Positions 47,984 to 58,766 of a stretch of 64,000 nt of DNA are shown here, piece after piece. The position numbers were made by a program, and so were the translations under genes. The first letter of the stretch is position 1. The number at the start of each line of letters is the position of its first letter. The notes below the pieces were generated by a model, which made no database searches, had not been told where the DNA came from, and saw only the letters and a list, made by a program, of their open reading frames with translations. Source of the DNA: Commensalibacter intestini A911 (GTDB lineage Bacteria; Pseudomonadota; Alphaproteobacteria; Acetobacterales; Acetobacteraceae); the NCBI RefSeq assembly GCF_000231445.1, contig NZ_AGFR01000003.1, forward strand, positions 62,001 through 126,000. The letters are read 5' to 3'.

Positions 47984-49174
47984 ATGGCAAAGGCTAAATT
48001 TGAGCGGAATAAACCGCACTGTAATATTGGAACCATTGGTCACGTTGACCATGGTAAAACCTCACTAACTGCTGCAATTACAAAAGTATTGGCGGAAGCT
48101 GGTGGTGCAGAATTTACTGCATATGATATGATTGATAAAGCACCTGAAGAACGTGCTCGTGGTATTACCATTTCTACAGCTCACGTTGAGTATCAAACTG
48201 ACAAACGTCACTATGCTCACGTTGACTGTCCAGGCCATGCTGATTATGTTAAAAACATGATCACTGGTGCTGCTCAAATGGATGGTGGTATTCTTGTTGT
48301 TTCTGCAGCAGATGGCCCAATGCCACAAACTCGTGAACACATTTTGTTGGCACGTCAAGTTGGCGTTCCTGCACTTGTTGTGTTTATGAATAAATGTGAC
48401 CAAGTTGACGATCCAGAACTTCTTGAATTGGTTGAAATGGAAATTCGTGAACTTCTTTCTTCATATGATTTCCCTGGTGATGATATCCCCATTATTAAAG
48501 GGTCTGCATTAGTAGCTCTTGAAGATGGTGATGCTGAGTTAGGTAAAAACCGTATTCTTGAACTTATGGCTGCTGTTGATGATTATATTCCTCAACCAGA
48601 ACGTCCGGTTGATCGTCCGTTCTTGATGCCAATTGAAGATGTGTTCTCTATTTCTGGTCGTGGTACGGTTGTTACTGGCCGTGTAGAACGTGGTGAAGTA
48701 AACGTTGGTGAAGAAGTTGAAATTGTGGGTATTCATCCTACAACTAAAACAACTGTTACTGGTGTTGAAATGTTCCGTAAACTTCTTGATCGTGGGGAAG
48801 CTGGGGACAACATTGGTGCACTTCTTCGTGGTACAAAACGTGAAGATGTTGAACGTGGTCAAGTTCTTGCTAAACCAGGAAGCATTAAGCCACATAATAA
48901 GTTCAAAGCAGAAGCATATATTCTTACAAAAGAAGAAGGTGGACGTCATACTCCATTCTTTACCAATTATCGTCCACAGTTCTACTTCCGTACAACTGAC
49001 GTAACTGGTGTTGTGCATTTGCCAGAAGGCATCGAAATGGTTATGCCTGGTGATAATGCTGCTATGGATGTTGAATTGATTGCTCCTATTGCTATGGATG
49101 AAGGTCTACGTTTCGCTATTCGTGAAGGTGGACGTACAGTTGGAGCTGGTGTGGTTGCTAAAATCACAGAATAA
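47984..49174 (+). CDS. tuf: Elongation factor Tu
   Basis: GTPase that delivers aminoacyl-tRNA to the ribosome, 396 aa. G1 is [14 protein letters not shown]2 [13 protein letters not shown]3 [12 protein letters not shown] and G4 NKCDQVDD. The C-terminal domains contain [13 protein letters not shown] and [21 protein letters not shown]. It lies only 65 bp after rpsG, in a spacer with two small hairpins (GGTTAA/TTAACC and CTTGGG/TCCAAG), where fusA would be expected. Confidence 0.98.
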   Translation: MAKAKFERNKPHCNIGTIGHVDHGKTSLTAAITKVLAEAGGAEFTAYDMIDKAPEERARGITISTAHVEYQTDKRHYAHVDCPGHADYVKNMITGAAQMDGGILVVSAADGPMPQTREHILLARQVGVPALVVFMNKCDQVDDPELLELVEMEIRELLSSYDFPGDDIPIIKGSALVALEDGDAELGKNRILELMAAVDDYIPQPERPVDRPFLMPIEDVFSISGRGTVVTGRVERGEVNVGEEVEIVGIHPTTKTTVTGVEMFRKLLDRGEAGDNIGALLRGTKREDVERGQVLAKPGSIKPHNKFKAEAYILTKEEGGRHTPFFTNYRPQFYFRTTDVTGVVHLPEGIEMVMPGDNAAMDVELIAPIAMDEGLRFAIREGGRTVGAGVVAKITE

Positions 49175-49192
49175 TCATAGCTCTTAAGTTTG

Positions 49193-49222
49193 GATTCTCA
49201 GTCAGGTAACTGGCTGAGAATC
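49193..49222 (+). terminator. Long GUAA-tetraloop hairpin after tuf
   Basis: GATTCTCAGTCAG, loop GTAA, CTGGCTGAGAATC: 13 bp with one G-U pair and a GNRA tetraloop, 18 nt past the tuf stop. TTGTTGCT follows. It probably stops part of the transcription or protects the tuf mRNA end before the S10 operon. Confidence 0.65.
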
Positions 49223-49280
49223 TTGTTGCTATATAGGGTCTGGCTTTTTAGATCCGTTATTAAGATTAGGCAAATAGAAG

Positions 49281-49589
49281 ATGGAAAGCCAAAATATCCG
49301 TATTCGCCTCAAAGCTTACGATTACAGAGTACTTGACAACAGTACTAAAGAAATTGTAAATACAGCGAAGCGTACGGGGGCGCAAGTAAGGGGGCCTATT
49401 CCTTTACCAACGCATATTGAACGATTTACAGTTAATCGTTCTCCCCATATCGATAAGAAGAGTCGTGAACAGTTCGAAATTAGAACTCATCGACGTTTGT
49501 TAGATATTGTTGAGCCTAACCCGCAGACCGTGGATGCTCTCATGAAACTTGACCTCGCCGCTGGTGTGGATGTCGAGATAAAGCTATAA
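49281..49589 (+). CDS. rpsJ: 30S ribosomal protein S10
   Basis: 102 aa; a 30S head protein that also acts as NusE in antitermination. The conserved parts are [20 protein letters not shown] and [20 protein letters not shown], followed by [20 protein letters not shown]. It opens the S10 operon; the 106-bp leader contains the hairpin after tuf and a small stem GGGTCT/AGATCC. Confidence 0.97.
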   Translation: MESQNIRIRLKAYDYRVLDNSTKEIVNTAKRTGAQVRGPIPLPTHIERFTVNRSPHIDKKSREQFEIRTHRRLLDIVEPNPQTVDALMKLDLAAGVDVEIKL

Positions 49590-49599
49590 GGTCCAGACG

Positions 49600-50289
49600 A
49601 TGCGTACAGGATTGATCGCAAAAAAGTTGGGGATGACCCGACTATTTAAAGAGGACGGCACTCATGTGCCAGTCACTGTTTTGCACTTAGATGAAGTGCA
49701 AGTTGTTGACACTCGTACACAAGACCGTGACGGCTATACAGCTGTACAACTAGGTATTGGTAAAGCTAAAGTGAAAAACGTTAGTCAACCAAACCGTGGT
49801 CATTTTGCACGAGTTAAAGTTGAGCCAAAACAGAAGCTTGTTGAATTTAGAGTTTCTGAAGACGCTTTACTTGAATCAGGTTCAGCATTGACTGCTGCTC
49901 ATTTTGTAGTAGGTCAAAAAGTTGACGTAACGGGAACCAGTAAAGGTAAAGGTTTTGCTGGTGCGATGAAACGTTGGAATTTCCGTGGTTTGGAAGCAAC
50001 CCATGGTGTTTCAGTTAGTCACCGTTCACATGGTTCTACAGGTAATCGTCAAGATCCTGGTAAAACTTTTAAAAATAAGAAAATGGCAGGTCATTTAGGT
50101 GATGAGAGAGTAACTACTCAGAACTTAGAAATTGCTGCTGTAGATGTTGAGAAAAATTTGATCATGATTAAAGGTTCAGTGCCTGGTGCAAAGAATGGCT
50201 TTGTCCTCGTACGTGATGCGATCAAGAAAGCCCGTCATGCGGATGCGCCGTTTCCGGCTGCGTTAGCAACGGTTGCAGAGAAAGGTTGA
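49600..50289 (+). CDS. rplC: 50S ribosomal protein L3
   Basis: 229 aa; an early 23S-binding protein that reaches the peptidyl transferase centre. [20 protein letters not shown] at the N-terminus and [29 protein letters not shown] centre (here [16 protein letters not shown]) are diagnostic; [20 protein letters not shown] follows, with the Gln that is methylated in other bacteria. It lies 10 bp after rpsJ and 5 bp before rplD. Confidence 0.97.
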   Translation: MRTGLIAKKLGMTRLFKEDGTHVPVTVLHLDEVQVVDTRTQDRDGYTAVQLGIGKAKVKNVSQPNRGHFARVKVEPKQKLVEFRVSEDALLESGSALTAAHFVVGQKVDVTGTSKGKGFAGAMKRWNFRGLEATHGVSVSHRSHGSTGNRQDPGKTFKNKKMAGHLGDERVTTQNLEIAAVDVEKNLIMIKGSVPGAKNGFVLVRDAIKKARHADAPFPAALATVAEKG

Positions 50290-50294
50290 GGGAA

Positions 50295-50909
50295 ATGGAT
50301 GTAGAAATCAAAACCCTCGATAATGGAAGCGTTGGTAATATCACTCTTCCTGCTGAGTTGTTTGAAGTTCAACCTCGTGCAGATATTATGGCGAGAGTAG
50401 TTCATTGGCAGCTTGCAAAACGTCGTGCTGGTACGCACAAAGTCAAGGGGCGTGGTGAAGTTTCAGGAACAACCAAAAAACCATTCCGTCAAAAAGGTAC
50501 AGGTAATGCGCGTCAAGGTTCTTTGCGCGGTCCACATTTTCGTACTGGTGGCGTGGTTCATGGTCCAGTTGTTCGTGATCACGGATATAGCCTTCCTAAG
50601 CAAATTAGAAGACTTGGATTAATTTCTGCTTTATCTCAGAAGTTATCAGAAGGTAAATTGGTCGTTATCGATCAAGCTAATGGTGTTGCAAAAACAGCTG
50701 AGCTTGCTGCTAAATTAAAAGTTCTTGGTTGGAAATCTGCATTAATTGTAGATACAGCTGTTGATGAAAATTTTGGCCATGCTGTAAGAAATATTCATTC
50801 TGTGGATATTCTTCCAACGATCGGTGCTAATGTTTATGATATTTTAAATCATGAAGTGTTGGCAATTACTCGTGCAGCAGTTGATGGATTGAAGGAGCGC
50901 TTAGTATGA
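50295..50909 (+). CDS. rplD: 50S ribosomal protein L4
   Basis: 204 aa from ATG at 50295, which has GAGGGAA directly upstream; an in-frame TTG nine bases earlier overlaps rplC and is less likely. [20 protein letters not shown] and the extended loop [20 protein letters not shown] line the exit tunnel. Its stop overlaps the rplW start by 3 bases (ATGA), indicating coupled translation. Confidence 0.96.
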   Translation: MDVEIKTLDNGSVGNITLPAELFEVQPRADIMARVVHWQLAKRRAGTHKVKGRGEVSGTTKKPFRQKGTGNARQGSLRGPHFRTGGVVHGPVVRDHGYSLPKQIRRLGLISALSQKLSEGKLVVIDQANGVAKTAELAAKLKVLGWKSALIVDTAVDENFGHAVRNIHSVDILPTIGANVYDILNHEVLAITRAAVDGLKERLV

Positions 50910-51241
50910 CAAATATTCTAGCTCTTCGTCGCAAAGCAGCAACAATGTCTCGCGAAGCGATGTTTAATATCATTCGTGCGCCTTTGATTACTGAAAAAGC
51001 AACAATGCTATCTGAACAAAATCAGATTGCTTTTAAAGTTGCTCCTAATGCAACAAAAACACAAATTAAAGTGGCAGTTGAAACTTTATTTGATGTTAAA
51101 GTGTTGGGTGTTAATACTCTTGTATTAAAGGGTAAAACTAAAAGATTCAAAGGTCGTTTAGGGCGCCGTTCTGATATTAAAAAGGCGTTTGTTCAGCTTG
51201 CTGAGGGTCAATCAATTGATTTGACCACTAAGCTGTCTTAA
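50906..51241 (+). CDS. rplW: 50S ribosomal protein L23
   Basis: 111 aa; it forms the docking site for trigger factor and SRP at the tunnel exit. [20 protein letters not shown] and [20 protein letters not shown] are the family core. About 15 extra N-terminal residues ([13 protein letters not shown]) precede the usual start; Met at 50948 could be an alternative, but the ATGA overlap with rplD and an upstream GGAG favour 50906. Confidence 0.95.
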   Translation: MTNILALRRKAATMSREAMFNIIRAPLITEKATMLSEQNQIAFKVAPNATKTQIKVAVETLFDVKVLGVNTLVLKGKTKRFKGRLGRRSDIKKAFVQLAEGQSIDLTTKLS

Positions 51242-51258
51242 GCGCAAGGTAGGAATTA

Positions 51259-52089
51259 ATGGCATTAAAGCATTTTAATCCAGTTACTCCAAGTCTTCGT
51301 GGAACGATCTTAATTGATCGTAAGGAGCTTTGGAAAGGGAAGCCAGTAAAAACTCTTACCGAAGGTAAGAATAAAACTGGTGGTCGTAATAATAATGGTC
51401 GCATAACATCACGTTTTATTGGTGGTGGACATAAGCAATCTTATCGATATGTTGATTTTAAACGTCGTAAGTTTGATATGCCTGCAACAGTAGAGCGTTT
51501 GGAATATGATCCAAACCGTACTGCCTTCATTGCTTTGATTAAGTATGAAGATGGTGAGCTATCTTATATTTTAGCACCTCAACGATTAAAAGTTGGTGAT
51601 GTTGTTATTGCTGGTCAACGTGTGGACGTTAAACCTGGGAATGCGATGCCTTTGGCTTCTATTCCTGTTGGAACGATTGTTCATAATATTGAACTTAAAG
51701 AAGGTGCTGGTGGTAAGCTAGTTCGTTCTGCTGGTACTTATGCGCAGTTGGTTGGTAAAGACGCTGGTTATGCACAAATTAAATTGCAATCTAATGAGTT
51801 GCGTTTAGTTCGTGGTGAATGTATGGCAACTGTTGGAGCGGTATCTAACCCAGACAACATGAACCAACATTTTGGTAAAGCTGGTCGTACTCGTTGGAAA
51901 GGTCGTCGTCCTCATAACCGTGGTGTTGTGATGAACCCTGTTGACCATCCACATGGTGGTGGTGAAGGCCGTACTTCTGGTGGTCGTCATCCAGTTACTC
52001 CTTGGGGTAAACCAACTAAAGGTTATAAAACTAGAGTTAATAAACGTACGGATAGCCTAATTATCCGTCGTCGTAAGACTGGCAAATAA
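51259..52089 (+). CDS. rplB: 50S ribosomal protein L2
   Basis: 276 aa; needed for subunit joining and the peptidyl transferase centre. [39 protein letters not shown] and the C-terminal [18 protein letters not shown], with the critical His, are diagnostic. It follows rplW after 17 bp. Confidence 0.98.
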   Translation: MALKHFNPVTPSLRGTILIDRKELWKGKPVKTLTEGKNKTGGRNNNGRITSRFIGGGHKQSYRYVDFKRRKFDMPATVERLEYDPNRTAFIALIKYEDGELSYILAPQRLKVGDVVIAGQRVDVKPGNAMPLASIPVGTIVHNIELKEGAGGKLVRSAGTYAQLVGKDAGYAQIKLQSNELRLVRGECMATVGAVSNPDNMNQHFGKAGRTRWKGRRPHNRGVVMNPVDHPHGGGEGRTSGGRHPVTPWGKPTKGYKTRVNKRTDSLIIRRRKTGK

Positions 52090-52104
52090 AGGGGCGAATA
52101 AAAG

Positions 52105-52383
52105 ATGGCAAGATCCGTCTGGAAAGGCCCGTTTGTAGACGGGTATCTATTAAAAAAAGCTGAAGCAGCTCGTGCTTCTGGTCGTAATGATGTGATTAAA
52201 ATTTGGTCACGCCGTTCAACTATTTTACCACAATTTATTGGTTTAGTGTTCGGTGTCTATAATGGTCACAAATTTTTACCAGTTCAAGTTAGTGAGAATA
52301 TGGTAGGTCATAAATTCGGTGAATTTTCTCCTACACGTACTTACAATGGGCATGCTGCAGATAAGAAAGCAAAGCGGGGCTAG
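52105..52383 (+). CDS. rpsS: 30S ribosomal protein S19
   Basis: 92 aa; a 30S head protein binding 16S rRNA with S13. [39 protein letters not shown] and [16 protein letters not shown] match the family throughout. It follows rplB after 15 bp and precedes rplV by 2 bp. Confidence 0.97.
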   Translation: MARSVWKGPFVDGYLLKKAEAARASGRNDVIKIWSRRSTILPQFIGLVFGVYNGHKFLPVQVSENMVGHKFGEFSPTRTYNGHAADKKAKRG

Positions 52384-52385
52384 TT

Positions 52386-52781
52386 ATGAGTAAACCAAAG
52401 CATGCACGTGCACTTTCTGAAAGCGAAGCTCAAGCTGTAGGTCGCAATATCAGAACAAGTCCGCGTAAATTAAATTTAGTTGCAGGTTTAATTCGTAATG
52501 AACCTGTATCTCAAGCATTAGCAAAACTAAGTTTTTCAAAACGTAGAATTGCTCAACAAGTAAAAACAATACTTGAAAGTGCAATTGCAAATGCAGAAAA
52601 CAACCATCAGTTAGATGTTGATCGTTTAGTCGTGTCTAGAGCTGAAGTTGGAAAAGCAATGGTTATGCGTCGTTTTCATGCGAGAGGTCGTGGACGTTCA
52701 GCACAAATCGAAAAATTCTTTAGTCACATAAAGATCGTAGTTGCAGAACGCAAAGACAACGATGAAGGAAAGGCAGCATAA
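52386..52781 (+). CDS. rplV: 50S ribosomal protein L22
   Basis: 131 aa; its beta-hairpin lines the exit tunnel near macrolide sites. [20 protein letters not shown] and [20 protein letters not shown], which is the loop, are typical. The N-terminus is a little longer than in E. coli. Its stop overlaps the rpsC ATG by one base. Confidence 0.96.
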   Translation: MSKPKHARALSESEAQAVGRNIRTSPRKLNLVAGLIRNEPVSQALAKLSFSKRRIAQQVKTILESAIANAENNHQLDVDRLVVSRAEVGKAMVMRRFHARGRGRSAQIEKFFSHIKIVVAERKDNDEGKAA

Positions 52782-53458
52782 TGGGTCAAAAAGTTAATCC
52801 AATTGGTTTGCGTTTAGGTATTAATCGCACTTGGGATAGTCGTTGGTATGCTGATGAAGATTATACCAGATTATTGTTTGAAGATTTCAAGTTGCGTGAT
52901 CACTTACGTAAAAAATTAGCTGGAGCTGGCGTTTCACGTGTTGTTATAGAGCGTCCTGCCAAAAAACCTCGTGTTACTATTTATGCTGCACGTCCTGGAA
53001 TTGTTATTGGTAAAAAAGGCCAAGACATTGACAGTTTACGTAAAGAGTTAGCAACAATGGCAAATGCAGATGTTGCTTTGAATATTGTTGAAATTCGCAA
53101 GCCTGAAATTGATGCGACACTTGTTGCTGAAAATATTGCACAACAATTAGAAAGACGTGTTGCTTTCCGTCGTGCGATGAAACGTGCTGTTCAGTCTGCA
53201 ATGCGTTTAGGTGCACAAGGTATTCGTATTAACTGTAGTGGTCGTTTAGGTGGTGCTGAGATTGCTCGTGTTGAATGGTATCGTGAAGGACGTGTGCCTT
53301 TGCATACGTTAAGAGCAGATATCGATTACGGTGTTGCCGCAGCACAAACTACTTATGGTAAATGTGGTGTGAAGGTTTGGATCTTTAAGGGCGAGATTAT
53401 GGCTCATGATCCATTGGCACAAGATCGCCGTGCAGCTGATCAAGTTCCACAACGGTAA
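52781..53458 (+). CDS. rpsC: 30S ribosomal protein S3
   Basis: 225 aa; it forms the mRNA entry site. [20 protein letters not shown], the KH-domain loop [16 protein letters not shown] (with YAARPGI before it) and [20 protein letters not shown] are diagnostic. Its ATG shares a base with the rplV stop. A 60-bp spacer precedes rplP. Confidence 0.97.
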   Translation: MGQKVNPIGLRLGINRTWDSRWYADEDYTRLLFEDFKLRDHLRKKLAGAGVSRVVIERPAKKPRVTIYAARPGIVIGKKGQDIDSLRKELATMANADVALNIVEIRKPEIDATLVAENIAQQLERRVAFRRAMKRAVQSAMRLGAQGIRINCSGRLGGAEIARVEWYREGRVPLHTLRADIDYGVAAAQTTYGKCGVKVWIFKGEIMAHDPLAQDRRAADQVPQR

Positions 53459-53518
53459 TTGATTTATTGGAGTTTAATAGTTATAAGAAACTATTACAAC
53501 GCATGAGGATATTAAATA

Positions 53519-53935
53519 ATGCTATCTCCGCGGCGGACTAAATTCCGCAAAGCTCATAAAGGTCGTATCCACGGCAATGCGAAAGGTGGAACAGAGTTAA
53601 ATTTCGGTACTTATGGTCTGAAAGCTTTGCAACCTGAACGTATTACTGCACGTCAAATTGAAGCTTCTCGTCGTGCGATTACTCGTGCTATGAAGCGTAT
53701 GGGACGTGTATGGATTCGTGTATTCCCAGATCTTCCTGTTTCAAGTAAACCTGCTGAAGTTCGTATGGGATCTGGTAAAGGGTCTCCTGAATTTTGGGTT
53801 GCTCGTGTTAAACCTGGTCGTATTTTGTTTGAAATCGAAGGTGTTTCACCTGAGATTGCTAAAGAAGCATTGACACTTGGTGCAGCTAAGTTGCCAATTA
53901 AAACAAAATTTATAACCCGTATTGGGGAGGCTTAA
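53519..53935 (+). CDS. rplP: 50S ribosomal protein L16
   Basis: 138 aa; it positions the acceptor arms of t[23 protein letters not shown], the Arg-rich [20 protein letters not shown] and [20 protein letters not shown] are family blocks. GAGGATATTAAATA precedes the ATG. It is followed by rpmC after 4 bp. Confidence 0.97.
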   Translation: MLSPRRTKFRKAHKGRIHGNAKGGTELNFGTYGLKALQPERITARQIEASRRAITRAMKRMGRVWIRVFPDLPVSSKPAEVRMGSGKGSPEFWVARVKPGRILFEIEGVSPEIAKEALTLGAAKLPIKTKFITRIGEA

Positions 53936-53939
53936 GTAA

Positions 53940-54176
53940 ATGGCAAAGGCATATAAGCCAGCTGATCTGCGCGCCAAAACCATTGATGAATTGAAAAGGT
54001 TGTTAGTAGATCTACGACGTGAGCAATTCAACTTACGTTTTCAACGTGCGACAGGTCAAAATGAAGGTGTCAGCCGTGTTGGTGTGATTCGTCGTGATAT
54101 TGCACGTATTAAAACCATCATGGGTGAAGTAAACAAAAACGCCGTGGATGCAGCTGCATCCACCAGCAAGTCCTAA
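53940..54176 (+). CDS. rpmC: 50S ribosomal protein L29
   Basis: 78 aa; it sits at the tunnel exit near L23. [20 protein letters not shown] and [14 protein letters not shown] match the two-helix fold. The C-terminus has a short extension ([10 protein letters not shown]) beyond the usual 63-70 residues. Confidence 0.95.
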   Translation: MAKAYKPADLRAKTIDELKRLLVDLRREQFNLRFQRATGQNEGVSRVGVIRRDIARIKTIMGEVNKNAVDAAASTSKS

Positions 54177-54190
54177 GGAGTTCGTGGGCA

Positions 54191-54469
54191 ATGCCAAGGC
54201 GCGTTCTGACTGGTCGGGTGACAAGCGATAAAATGGACAAAACAGTAACAGTACTGGTTGTTCGTCGTGTTATGCATCCGCTTTATAAAAAATTCATTCG
54301 TCGTTCTAAAAAATATGCGGCGCATGATGAGTTAAATGAATGTAAAATTGGAGATACAGTTCGTATTATCGAATCTCCTCCAATTTCTAAAAGAAAATCA
54401 TGGGCTGTGACTACTCGTAATGGTGCTCCTCTTGGGGCAGCAACACCAGTATCCAGCGTAGAAGTTTAA
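54191..54469 (+). CDS. rpsQ: 30S ribosomal protein S17
   Basis: 92 aa; a primary 16S-binding protein. [20 protein letters not shown] and [20 protein letters not shown] then [19 protein letters not shown] are diagnostic of the OB-fold. It follows rpmC after 14 bp. Confidence 0.96.
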   Translation: MPRRVLTGRVTSDKMDKTVTVLVVRRVMHPLYKKFIRRSKKYAAHDELNECKIGDTVRIIESPPISKRKSWAVTTRNGAPLGAATPVSSVEV

Positions 54470-54483
54470 GGGGGGCTTAAGAC

Positions 54484-54852
54484 ATGATCCATCCCGAGAC
54501 CAACCTTACCGTGGCTGATAATTCAGGCGCAAGAGAGGTGCAGTGCATTAAGGTGCTGGGCGGTTCAAAGCGGAAAACCGCTTCGGTCGGCGACGTGATT
54601 GTCGTTTCTGTCAAAGAGGCTATTCCTCGTGGCAAAGTAAAGAAAGGTGAAGTTCATCAAGCAGTAATCGTACGTACAAGTTATCCTGTACGTCGTGCTG
54701 ATGGCACATCTATTCGTTTCGATAAAAATGCAGCTGTGCTGATTAATAAACAAAGCGAACCTATTGGAACACGTATTTTTGGCCCAGTGGTCAGAGAGTT
54801 ACGTGCTCGTAAGTTCATGAAAATTATCTCCTTAGCTCCGGAGGTTCTATAA
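54484..54852 (+). CDS. rplN: 50S ribosomal protein L14
   Basis: 122 aa; it forms the L14-L19 intersubunit bridge. [40 protein letters not shown] and [20 protein letters not shown] followed by FGPVVREL are conserved. The start of the gene is unusually GC-rich for this genome. Its stop shares a base with the rplX ATG. Confidence 0.97.
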   Translation: MIHPETNLTVADNSGAREVQCIKVLGGSKRKTASVGDVIVVSVKEAIPRGKVKKGEVHQAVIVRTSYPVRRADGTSIRFDKNAAVLINKQSEPIGTRIFGPVVRELRARKFMKIISLAPEVL

Positions 54853-55172
54853 TGGCTGCACGCATTAAAAAAGGTGATCAAGTTATCGTGATTACTGGCC
54901 CTTACAAAGGGGTTAAAGGTGAAGTCCTTTCTGTTAATCCAACAGATGATAAAGCAGTTGTACGTGGTGTGGCTGTGGCTAAACACCATAAAAAACCAAC
55001 TCGTATGGGCGAGCCTGGTGGGATTATTGAACAAGAAAAACCTGTTCATTTATCCAATCTAAAACTTGTTGATCCAAAATCTGGTAAACCAACACGTGTT
55101 GGATTCAGAGTTTTGGAAGATGGTCGTAAAGTTCGTATCGCCAAGGCTACTGGCGAAGTGATTGAAAATTAG
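54852..55172 (+). CDS. rplX: 50S ribosomal protein L24
   Basis: 106 aa; an assembly initiator for the 50S subunit. The KOW motif [20 protein letters not shown] is at the N-terminus, and [20 protein letters not shown] follows. One-base overlap with rplN; rplE starts 11 bp later. Confidence 0.96.
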   Translation: MAARIKKGDQVIVITGPYKGVKGEVLSVNPTDDKAVVRGVAVAKHHKKPTRMGEPGGIIEQEKPVHLSNLKLVDPKSGKPTRVGFRVLEDGRKVRIAKATGEVIEN

Positions 55173-55183
55173 GAGAGAGAGGA

Positions 55184-55753
55184 ATGTCAGAAAATAATCA
55201 AGCTGCATCTGAAGCTCGCCTTTATACACTTTATAAAAACGAGCTACGCAAAACTCTTCGTGAACAGTTCTCATATGCAAATGAGATGCAAATTCCACGC
55301 CTAGAAAAAATCGTTTTGAATATGGGTGTTGGTGAAGCTGTTGGCGATCAAAAGAAGTTAGATAACGCAACTGAAGAAATGACCTTGATTGCAGGTCAAA
55401 AAGCAGTTAAAACATTAAGTAAGAAAGCTATTGCTGGCTTCAAGATCCGTGCTGGTTTACCAATTGGTTGTAAAGTTACACTACGTAGTCGCCGTATGTA
55501 TGAGTTTTTAGACCGTTTAGTAACAATTGCGCTACCTAGAGTTCGTGACTTTAGAGGATTACCTGCGAACAAAGGTTTTGATGGCAATGGTAACTTTGCA
55601 ATGGGTTTGAAGGAACAAATTGTATTCCCTGAAATCGTTTACGATAAAGTAGATGATGTTCGTGGTATGGATATTATTTTTGTGACCTCTGCTAAAACAA
55701 ATGAAGAAGCTAAAGCCTTATTAAAAGCTTTCTCTTTACCATTTGTTGGGTAA
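55184..55753 (+). CDS. rplE: 50S ribosomal protein L5
   Basis: 189 aa; it binds 5S rRNA and contacts P-site t[43 protein letters not shown] and [20 protein letters not shown] are family blocks, with [20 protein letters not shown] at the end. The following spacer is 106 bp, much longer than usual inside the spc operon, and holds two hairpins. Confidence 0.97.
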   Translation: MSENNQAASEARLYTLYKNELRKTLREQFSYANEMQIPRLEKIVLNMGVGEAVGDQKKLDNATEEMTLIAGQKAVKTLSKKAIAGFKIRAGLPIGCKVTLRSRRMYEFLDRLVTIALPRVRDFRGLPANKGFDGNGNFAMGLKEQIVFPEIVYDKVDDVRGMDIIFVTSAKTNEEAKALLKAFSLPFVG

Positions 55754-55771
55754 GAAACTGGTTCTTTTCGC

Positions 55772-55835
55772 TGCAAGGTAATGTAAATTACCTTGCAAAT
55801 CTGTTTATTTTTGGAAAACGGTCGAATTTTTCGAC
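55772..55835 (+). promoter_or_regulatory. Two hairpins in the rplE-rpsN spacer
   Basis: TGCAAGGTAA and TTACCTTGCA (10-bp stem, 6-nt loop, 55772-55797) are followed by GTCGAA, loop TTT, TTCGAC (55821-55835). They end 25 nt before rpsN. In E. coli S8 controls the spc operon by binding at the rplE start; this spacer is a possible regulatory or processing site. Confidence 0.5.
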
Positions 55836-55859
55836 AAGTTCCGGAGGGTAAAATAAAGC

Positions 55860-56165
55860 ATGGCAAAAACTTCCGCCATCTATCGCAATGCGAAACGTGC
55901 AAATATGTCTGCACGTGATAAAGAAAAACGCATTGCATTAAAAAATATTGTAATGGATAGAGCGTTGCCTGTTGAAGAGCGTTTTGATGCGTCTTTAAAA
56001 TTGGCAAAACTTCCACGTAATGGTTCTCGTATTAGAGTGCGTTTGCGTTGTAAGTTAACCGGACGTTCTCGTGGTAATTATCGTAAATTCGAGCTATGCC
56101 GTATTGCATTGCGTGAATTAGCATCTACTGGGCAAATCCCCGGTATGGTTAAGTCAAGTTGGTAA
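55860..56165 (+). CDS. rpsN: 30S ribosomal protein S14 (zinc-free type)
   Basis: 101 aa; the long, zinc-independent form of S14, without CxxC pairs. [40 protein letters not shown] and the C-terminal [15 protein letters not shown] are diagnostic. GGAGGGTAAAATAA precedes the ATG, giving it its own good ribosome site after the structured spacer. Confidence 0.96.
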   Translation: MAKTSAIYRNAKRANMSARDKEKRIALKNIVMDRALPVEERFDASLKLAKLPRNGSRIRVRLRCKLTGRSRGNYRKFELCRIALRELASTGQIPGMVKSSW

Positions 56166-56175
56166 GGGGCTGTAG

Positions 56176-56574
56176 ATGTCATTATCTGATCCATTAGGTG
56201 ATATGCTCACCCGTATTCGTAATGCGCAGTCTGCTCGTCATACATCTTGTGTAGCGCCTGCATCTAACTTACGTGTAAATGTTCTAGAAGCATTGAAACG
56301 TGAAGGTTATATTCGCGGTTACAAAAAAGAAGAGTTGCGTAAAGGTATTAGCCAGCTTCATATCGAATTGAAATATTCTGATGGTGAACCTGTAATTAAA
56401 GAAATTCATAGAGTTTCTAAGCCTGGTCGTCGTGTATATTCAAAAATCAAAGAATTGCCACGTGTTTATGCTGGTCTTGGTGTATCTATTCTTTCAACAC
56501 CTCATGGTGTTTTATCTGATGTTGAAGCGCGCGCTGCTAATGTTGGTGGCGAAGTTCTTTGTCGTGTATTCTAA
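56176..56574 (+). CDS. rpsH: 30S ribosomal protein S8
   Basis: 132 aa; binds the central 16S domain and, in E. coli, represses spc operon translation. [20 protein letters not shown] at the N-terminus and [20 protein letters not shown] near the C-terminus are conserved. It follows rpsN after 10 bp. Confidence 0.96.
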   Translation: MSLSDPLGDMLTRIRNAQSARHTSCVAPASNLRVNVLEALKREGYIRGYKKEELRKGISQLHIELKYSDGEPVIKEIHRVSKPGRRVYSKIKELPRVYAGLGVSILSTPHGVLSDVEARAANVGGEVLCRVF

Positions 56575-56584
56575 GGGGAATTAA

Positions 56585-57118
56585 ATGTCACGCGTAGGCA
56601 AAAACCCCGTACAGATCACACAAGGGGTACAAGTTACTTTAGCAAACGGTATCATTTCAGTAAAAGGTAAAAGAGGCGAGCTCTCTATTCCTGTATCTGA
56701 GCATGTTGATACTAAAATTGAAGATAACCAAGTTGTTGTTAGCCCAAAAGGTAAGGCTATTATTGCACGTGCTATGTGGGGAACAACAAGAGCGTTAATC
56801 GCGAATATGGTTCATGGTGTTTCTGAAGGTTATAGTAAAACTTTAGAAATAACTGGAACAGGGTTTCGTGCATCTGTGCAAGGTTCTAATTTGGTTATGA
56901 ATCTTGGGTATTCACATGATATTGTTTATCCAATTCCTGCTGATATTAAAATTACAACGCCTCGCCCTACTGCTATTACTGTAGAGGGAAATGATAAGCA
57001 ACGTGTTGGTCAAGTTGCTTTGGATATTCGTAATTTTAGAAAACCTGAACCTTACAAAGGTAAGGGTGTTCGTTATGACAATGAAGTCATACGTCGCAAA
57101 GAAGGCAAGAAGAAATAA
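56585..57118 (+). CDS. rplF: 50S ribosomal protein L6
   Basis: 177 aa; lies near the sarcin-ricin loop. [20 protein letters not shown], the [20 protein letters not shown] stretch and the C-terminal [20 protein letters not shown] with RRKEGKKK are diagnostic. Its stop shares a base with the rplR ATG. Confidence 0.97.
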   Translation: MSRVGKNPVQITQGVQVTLANGIISVKGKRGELSIPVSEHVDTKIEDNQVVVSPKGKAIIARAMWGTTRALIANMVHGVSEGYSKTLEITGTGFRASVQGSNLVMNLGYSHDIVYPIPADIKITTPRPTAITVEGNDKQRVGQVALDIRNFRKPEPYKGKGVRYDNEVIRRKEGKKK

Positions 57119-57480
57119 TGGGTACGCAACGTGAATTACAAACGCGCCGGCGTAGACGGTTGCGTTTTCAACTTCGTCAAAAAGGAAATGGACGTCCTCG
57201 TCTTTCAGTCTTCCGTTCTAGCAAAAATATTTATGCTCAGGTTATTGACGATGTTGCTGGTAAAACCTTAGCTGCGGCTTCTACTTTAGATGCTGCAGTA
57301 AAAGGACAATTGAAAACTGGAGCTGATATTGAAGCTGCTCGTGCTGTTGGCAAACTAGTTGCTGAACGTGCAAAAGCTGCTGGGTTGGAACAGGTCGTGT
57401 TTGATCGTGGCTCTTACATTTATCATGGGCGTGTAAAAGCGCTTGCTGAGGCTGCCCGTGAGGGCGGGCTTGCGTTCTAA
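57118..57480 (+). CDS. rplR: 50S ribosomal protein L18
   Basis: 120 aa; binds 5S rRNA with L5 and L25. [20 protein letters not shown] and the C-terminal [20 protein letters not shown] then AREGGLAF are conserved. One-base overlap with rplF; rpsE follows after 12 bp. Confidence 0.97.
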   Translation: MGTQRELQTRRRRRLRFQLRQKGNGRPRLSVFRSSKNIYAQVIDDVAGKTLAAASTLDAAVKGQLKTGADIEAARAVGKLVAERAKAAGLEQVVFDRGSYIYHGRVKALAEAAREGGLAF

Positions 57481-57492
57481 GGGAGATTGCGA

Positions 57493-58071
57493 ATGGCACG
57501 TGAAGTTAAAGAAGGCGGTCGCGCAGGACGTGAACGTGAAAATGATGATTTGGTTGACAAACTCGTAACGATTAACCGCGTTGCAAAAGTTGTAAAAGGC
57601 GGTCGCCGTTTTGCTTTTGCTGCATTGGTTGTTGTTGGAGATCAACGTGGTCGCGTTGGTTACGGCTCTGGTAAAGCTAGAGAAGTTCCTGAAGCGATTC
57701 GTAAAGCAACTGAACAAGCTAAAAAAACGATGATTCGAGTTCCAATGAAAGAAGGCAGAACATTACATCATGATGTTCAAGGTTGTTTTGGAGCTGGTAA
57801 AGTGATTTTAAGATCAGCAGAAGCTGGAACTGGTATTATTGCTGGTGGTCCAATGCGCGCTGTTTTTGAAAGCCTTGGGATTAATGATGTTGTTGCTAAA
57901 TCAACAGGTTCACGTAATCCTCATAACATGGTTAAAGCAACTTTTGATGCTTTACGTCGTTGTGCAAGCCCTCGGGTTGTTGCTGCAAGACGTGGTAAGA
58001 AAGTTTCTGAAATCTTGGGTCGTCGTGATGCTCCAACTAATGCTCAAAATGCGGAGGTTGTAAATGGTTGA
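57493..58071 (+). CDS. rpsE: 30S ribosomal protein S5
   Basis: 192 aa from ATG at 57493 (MAREVKEGG), with GGGAGA upstream; a TTG six bases earlier is less likely. Acts in decoding fidelity and helicase activity at mRNA entry. [40 protein letters not shown] and the [14 protein letters not shown] block are diagnostic. It overlaps rpmD by 8 bases. Confidence 0.96.
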   Translation: MAREVKEGGRAGRERENDDLVDKLVTINRVAKVVKGGRRFAFAALVVVGDQRGRVGYGSGKAREVPEAIRKATEQAKKTMIRVPMKEGRTLHHDVQGCFGAGKVILRSAEAGTGIIAGGPMRAVFESLGINDVVAKSTGSRNPHNMVKATFDALRRCASPRVVAARRGKKVSEILGRRDAPTNAQNAEVVNG

Positions 58072-58255
58072 TTCTAAAGCTGCAACAGTTAAAGTTACGC
58101 AAGTAGCTTCTGCGATTGGTCGTCAAAAATATCAAAAGCAAACATTAGTTGGTTTAGGGTTGAATCGTATTGGGGCAACTCGTGAGTTGGAAAATACTCC
58201 AGCTGTTCAAGGAATGATCAATAAGGTTCGCCACCTTGTGAAGGTGGAAGGATAA
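58064..58255 (+). CDS. rpmD: 50S ribosomal protein L30
   Basis: 63 aa; a small 50S protein. [40 protein letters not shown] and [13 protein letters not shown] match the family over the full length. The start lies inside the end of rpsE; rplO follows after 4 bp. Confidence 0.95.
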   Translation: MVDSKAATVKVTQVASAIGRQKYQKQTLVGLGLNRIGATRELENTPAVQGMINKVRHLVKVEG

Positions 58256-58259
58256 TCTA

Positions 58260-58748
58260 ATGGATTTAAATGAACTTCGTGACAATCTGGGCTCTAGATA
58301 CCGTAAAAAGCGCTTAGGCCGTGGTATTGGTTCAGGTAAAGGTAAGACATCTGGTAAAGGTCATAAAGGTCAGCACGCAAGATCTGGTGTTGCGATTAAT
58401 GGCTTTGAAGGTGGACAACTTCCTCTTTATCGTCGTTTACCTAAAAGAGGGTTTAAAAATATTTTCCGTAAATTATATGCGGAGGTTAATTTAGACACTT
58501 TATCTGTGGCGATTGAAAGCGGAAAATTAAATGCATCTTCTGTGATTAATGAAGAAGCTCTACGTAATATCGGTTTATTTAAAGGTAAAAAATATGCTGG
58601 TGTTCGTTTGCTTGCCAAAGGTGCTTTGAATCAAGCAGTTAATATTGAAGTCTCTGGTGCTTCAGTTGCAGCGGTTGAAGCTGTTAAAAAAGCTGGTGGT
58701 TCTGTTAAGCTATTAGTGCCTTCTGGGGATGTATCTGCAGATGCCTAA
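58260..58748 (+). CDS. rplO: 50S ribosomal protein L15
   Basis: 162 aa; a late-assembly 50S protein. [20 protein letters not shown] with HKGQHARSG and then [19 protein letters not shown] are the Gly/Lys-rich signature. It is last of the spc ribosomal genes before a 136-bp spacer with a terminator-like element leading to secY. Confidence 0.96.
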   Translation: MDLNELRDNLGSRYRKKRLGRGIGSGKGKTSGKGHKGQHARSGVAINGFEGGQLPLYRRLPKRGFKNIFRKLYAEVNLDTLSVAIESGKLNASSVINEEALRNIGLFKGKKYAGVRLLAKGALNQAVNIEVSGASVAAVEAVKKAGGSVKLLVPSGDVSADA

Positions 58749-58766
58749 AGTATAATTGTAATATAT

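Noticed and set aside
48539-49018. 159-codon minus-strand open frame inside tuf
   Set aside because: The translation is Phe/Cys/Thr-rich, as expected from the complement of biased tuf codons; no independent evidence.
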